A stretch of 64,000 bases of DNA, from the NCBI GenBank assembly GCA_016584305.1, contig JACEEZ010018929.1, positions 123,501 through 187,500 on the forward strand. The letters are read 5' to 3'. The translations under genes were made by a program, and so were the position numbers. How positions within the stretch are numbered: position 1 is the first letter of the stretch; the number at the start of each line of letters is the position of its first letter. The notes under the pieces were generated by a model, which made no database searches, had not been told where the DNA came from, and worked only from the letters and a program-made list of their open reading frames with translations. Of this stretch, positions 62,459 through 64,000 are shown one piece after another. Source of the DNA: Chionoecetes opilio (Eukaryota; Arthropoda; Malacostraca; Decapoda; Majidae).

Positions 62459-64000
62459 CTTCTCCCGCCCAGATTAGCGACAGTGTTTAGTTTGAGAGAG
62501 TTAAAATCATGACTTATTTAGTATCAATTTGAGATAAATAAGCTGTAGACAGTGTTGTACGCTTACGGTAATGTGGAGTATTATTCTGGATATGGGGTTC
62601 TGGATATGGGGATTATTTACGGATCGTGGTCATCTCTGAAATTATGAACTTAGTTTAATTATGATTGTTACAATTAGGGAGCATTACAGTATCTTATAAC
62701 GAGACAAAGATTCATTAAATTTACTGATAAGCATTACATGAAGACAGCATAGCTGAATTTGACACACTAATACTGTAAAATGCTACGTGGCAACGTCTAC
62801 AGCTGAATGTCAGTAATCTCCCGGCAGCTCGATCTACTTACTCTTACGTACTGTCTCTTGTCATCATGACTTACCTTAATGTTGTGATGATCACAGCAAG
62901 TGTTCAAAGTGGCCACCATCAGCTTCAATACACAGTTGCGCTCGCTGAAGTATGGAATGAACATTTTTTTCTTAGAATTTCTGGCTTGTTCTTGATGTGC
63001 TGTGAAGCTGCATTATTCTCTCCAGAAGTTCTTGCTTGTTGTCACTTTTCTTATTGTATACATGGATTTCATGTCTCCCCAGAGATAAAAGCAGTGGTGT
63101 TAGGTCTGGTGATCTGGCAGGCCATGGGTGTGGTCCTCCCCGGCCTATCCACCGTCCAGGAAATGTTTGGTCAAGATGCTGCCTCACTTGCTTACTGAAG
63201 TGTGGTGGTGCCCCGTCATGCTGAAATACTAGTCGGCGCCGTGTGCCCAGGGAACATCTAGGAGTGAGGGGAGGTGATCTATCAAAAAGTTAGCATAAAT
63301 ATCCCGTTAATGCGATCTTGAAAGATGTGTGGGCCAATCAAGTGCTCACCAATCATGCCACACCAGACATTAATAGAAAATCTTTGCTGGAAATTACTTT
63401 CTACCATCTTGTGAGGATTCTCCTTTGATCACCAATGTTCATTATGAGCATTATGCATTCCGGCACGGGTAAATGTGGCCTCGTCGGTGAACAAAATATA
63501 TTTCCACAGCTGGAATTTGCTTGTAGCGATTTACAAAACTCCAATCGCCTCACTGAATCTCCATCCTGAAGATGTTGAACCTTGTGCAGATGATATGGAT
63601 GAAGACCTTCTTTTCTCAGCACCCTCCATGCTTTCATGTGAGAAACTCCAAGTCGGAGGGAAATTCTTCTTGTGCTTATGTCTGGGCTGTTTTCCGCTGC
63701 ATGAAGAATCTGCCTCACCTTTCCATGTTCCCCTTATCCTTTCAGCTGTTGCACCCATTCCAGGGAAAGATCCTTTGTCACGAAAGGGGTTGAAATACCC
63801 TGTAAAATGTTTCGAACATTGGGACATTTTCTGTTAGGGTATCTTCTTCTGTATTCCTGTACGGCAGCATTTTCACTTCCATTGCAGAACCCGTAGATAA
63901 ACACCATATCCGCATACTCCACGTTACTGTAGGAGTACGGCATTGTCCGCAGAGTTCACTCTCTCAAACTAAACATGCCACTGCCCTGGGCGGGAGAAGG
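62459..64000. mobile_element. Mariner-like transposon at right window edge
   Basis: Left CCTTCTCCCGCCCAG...GTTTAGTTTGAGAGAG (62459-62502) is complementary to CTCTCAAACTAAAC...CTGGGCGGGAGAAGG (63961-64000). The terminal inverted repeats thus enclose the transposase remnant; the outer tip is cut by the window. Confidence 0.75.
62972..63944 (-). pseudogene. Mariner/Tc1-like transposase, frameshifted
   Basis: Read on the - strand from 63944: [20 protein letters not shown] and [18 protein letters not shown] (an N-terminal helix-turn-helix found in arthropod mariner-like transposases). A second frame follows: STRRISLRLGVSHMKAWRVL, RKEGLHPYHLHKVQHLQDGD. The last reads FPGRWIGRGGPHPWPARSPD and LTPLLLSLG. 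The catalytic block ARSPDLTPLDFxLWG is disrupted, and at least three frame changes interrupt the gene. Order and orientation are those of one original gene. Confidence 0.85.

Overview
This window is eukaryotic and very rich in repeats. It holds two recognisable cellular genes with long introns and canonical GT-AG junctions, embedded in a dense, deeply nested population of transposable elements. Short CCTAA/TTAGG-like tracts, several tRNA-derived SINE types, Tc1/mariner-like, pogo-like, hAT-like and Harbinger-like elements, jockey-like non-LTR retrotransposons and abundant (TA)n and (CA)n microsatellites suggest an arthropod, most likely a decapod crustacean such as a crab. That taxonomic call is inference.

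Genes. (1) SRP54, the GTPase subunit of the signal recognition particle, lies on the + strand. Its last four coding exons (258-386, 5918-6026, 22752-22922, 23656-23837) encode the end of the G domain and the whole M domain. Earlier exons lie left of the window. (2) An acyl-CoA thioesterase of the ACOT/BAAT family lies on the - strand. I could assemble it completely from nine exons between 46014 (ATG) and 27476 (stop), with every splice phase consistent, giving about 477 residues including a basic N-terminal extension that looks like a mitochondrial presequence. The two genes converge tail to tail across 23.8-27.5 kb. A possible terminal exon of a third, unidentified - strand gene is at 60833-61043.

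Layout. 0.6-3.9 kb: Tc1-like fold-back element containing a palindrome, a pogo-like MITE and an LTR. 4.2-5.7 kb: palindromic element split by a TTAA-flanked transposon. 6.2-22.2 kb (the 16.7-kb SRP54 intron): MITEs of at least six families, most with TA-type ends and separated by (TA)n runs, plus a mariner-like fold-back with a nested element. 23.3-23.6 kb: Harbinger-like MITE in the last SRP54 intron. 25-27 kb: SINE, (TA)n and LINE tails. 27.5-46.0 kb: the thioesterase gene, whose introns hold a degraded Tc1-like element, a LINE interrupted by a second TTAA element with a minisatellite core, a 46-50 bp tandem array, a perfect 104-bp hairpin, a SINE, MITEs and a nearly full-length LINE. 46.9-50.2 kb: a Russian-doll nest with a C2H2 zinc-finger array at its centre. 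50.2-57.3 kb: inverted repeats, minisatellites, SINEs and a tandem duplication of a 1.3-kb palindrome. 57.7-62.5 kb: hAT-like MITEs, LINE debris and a third TTAA element that carries a possible coding exon. 62.5-64.0 kb: a mariner-like transposon running off the window edge.

Several insertions can be read directly because an uninterrupted copy of the target is also in the window, or because the target-site duplication is intact. The most notable are the TTAA element in a palindrome arm, a LINE tail in a MITE, a hAT-like MITE with an 8-bp duplication, and a Harbinger-like element with TTA on both sides.
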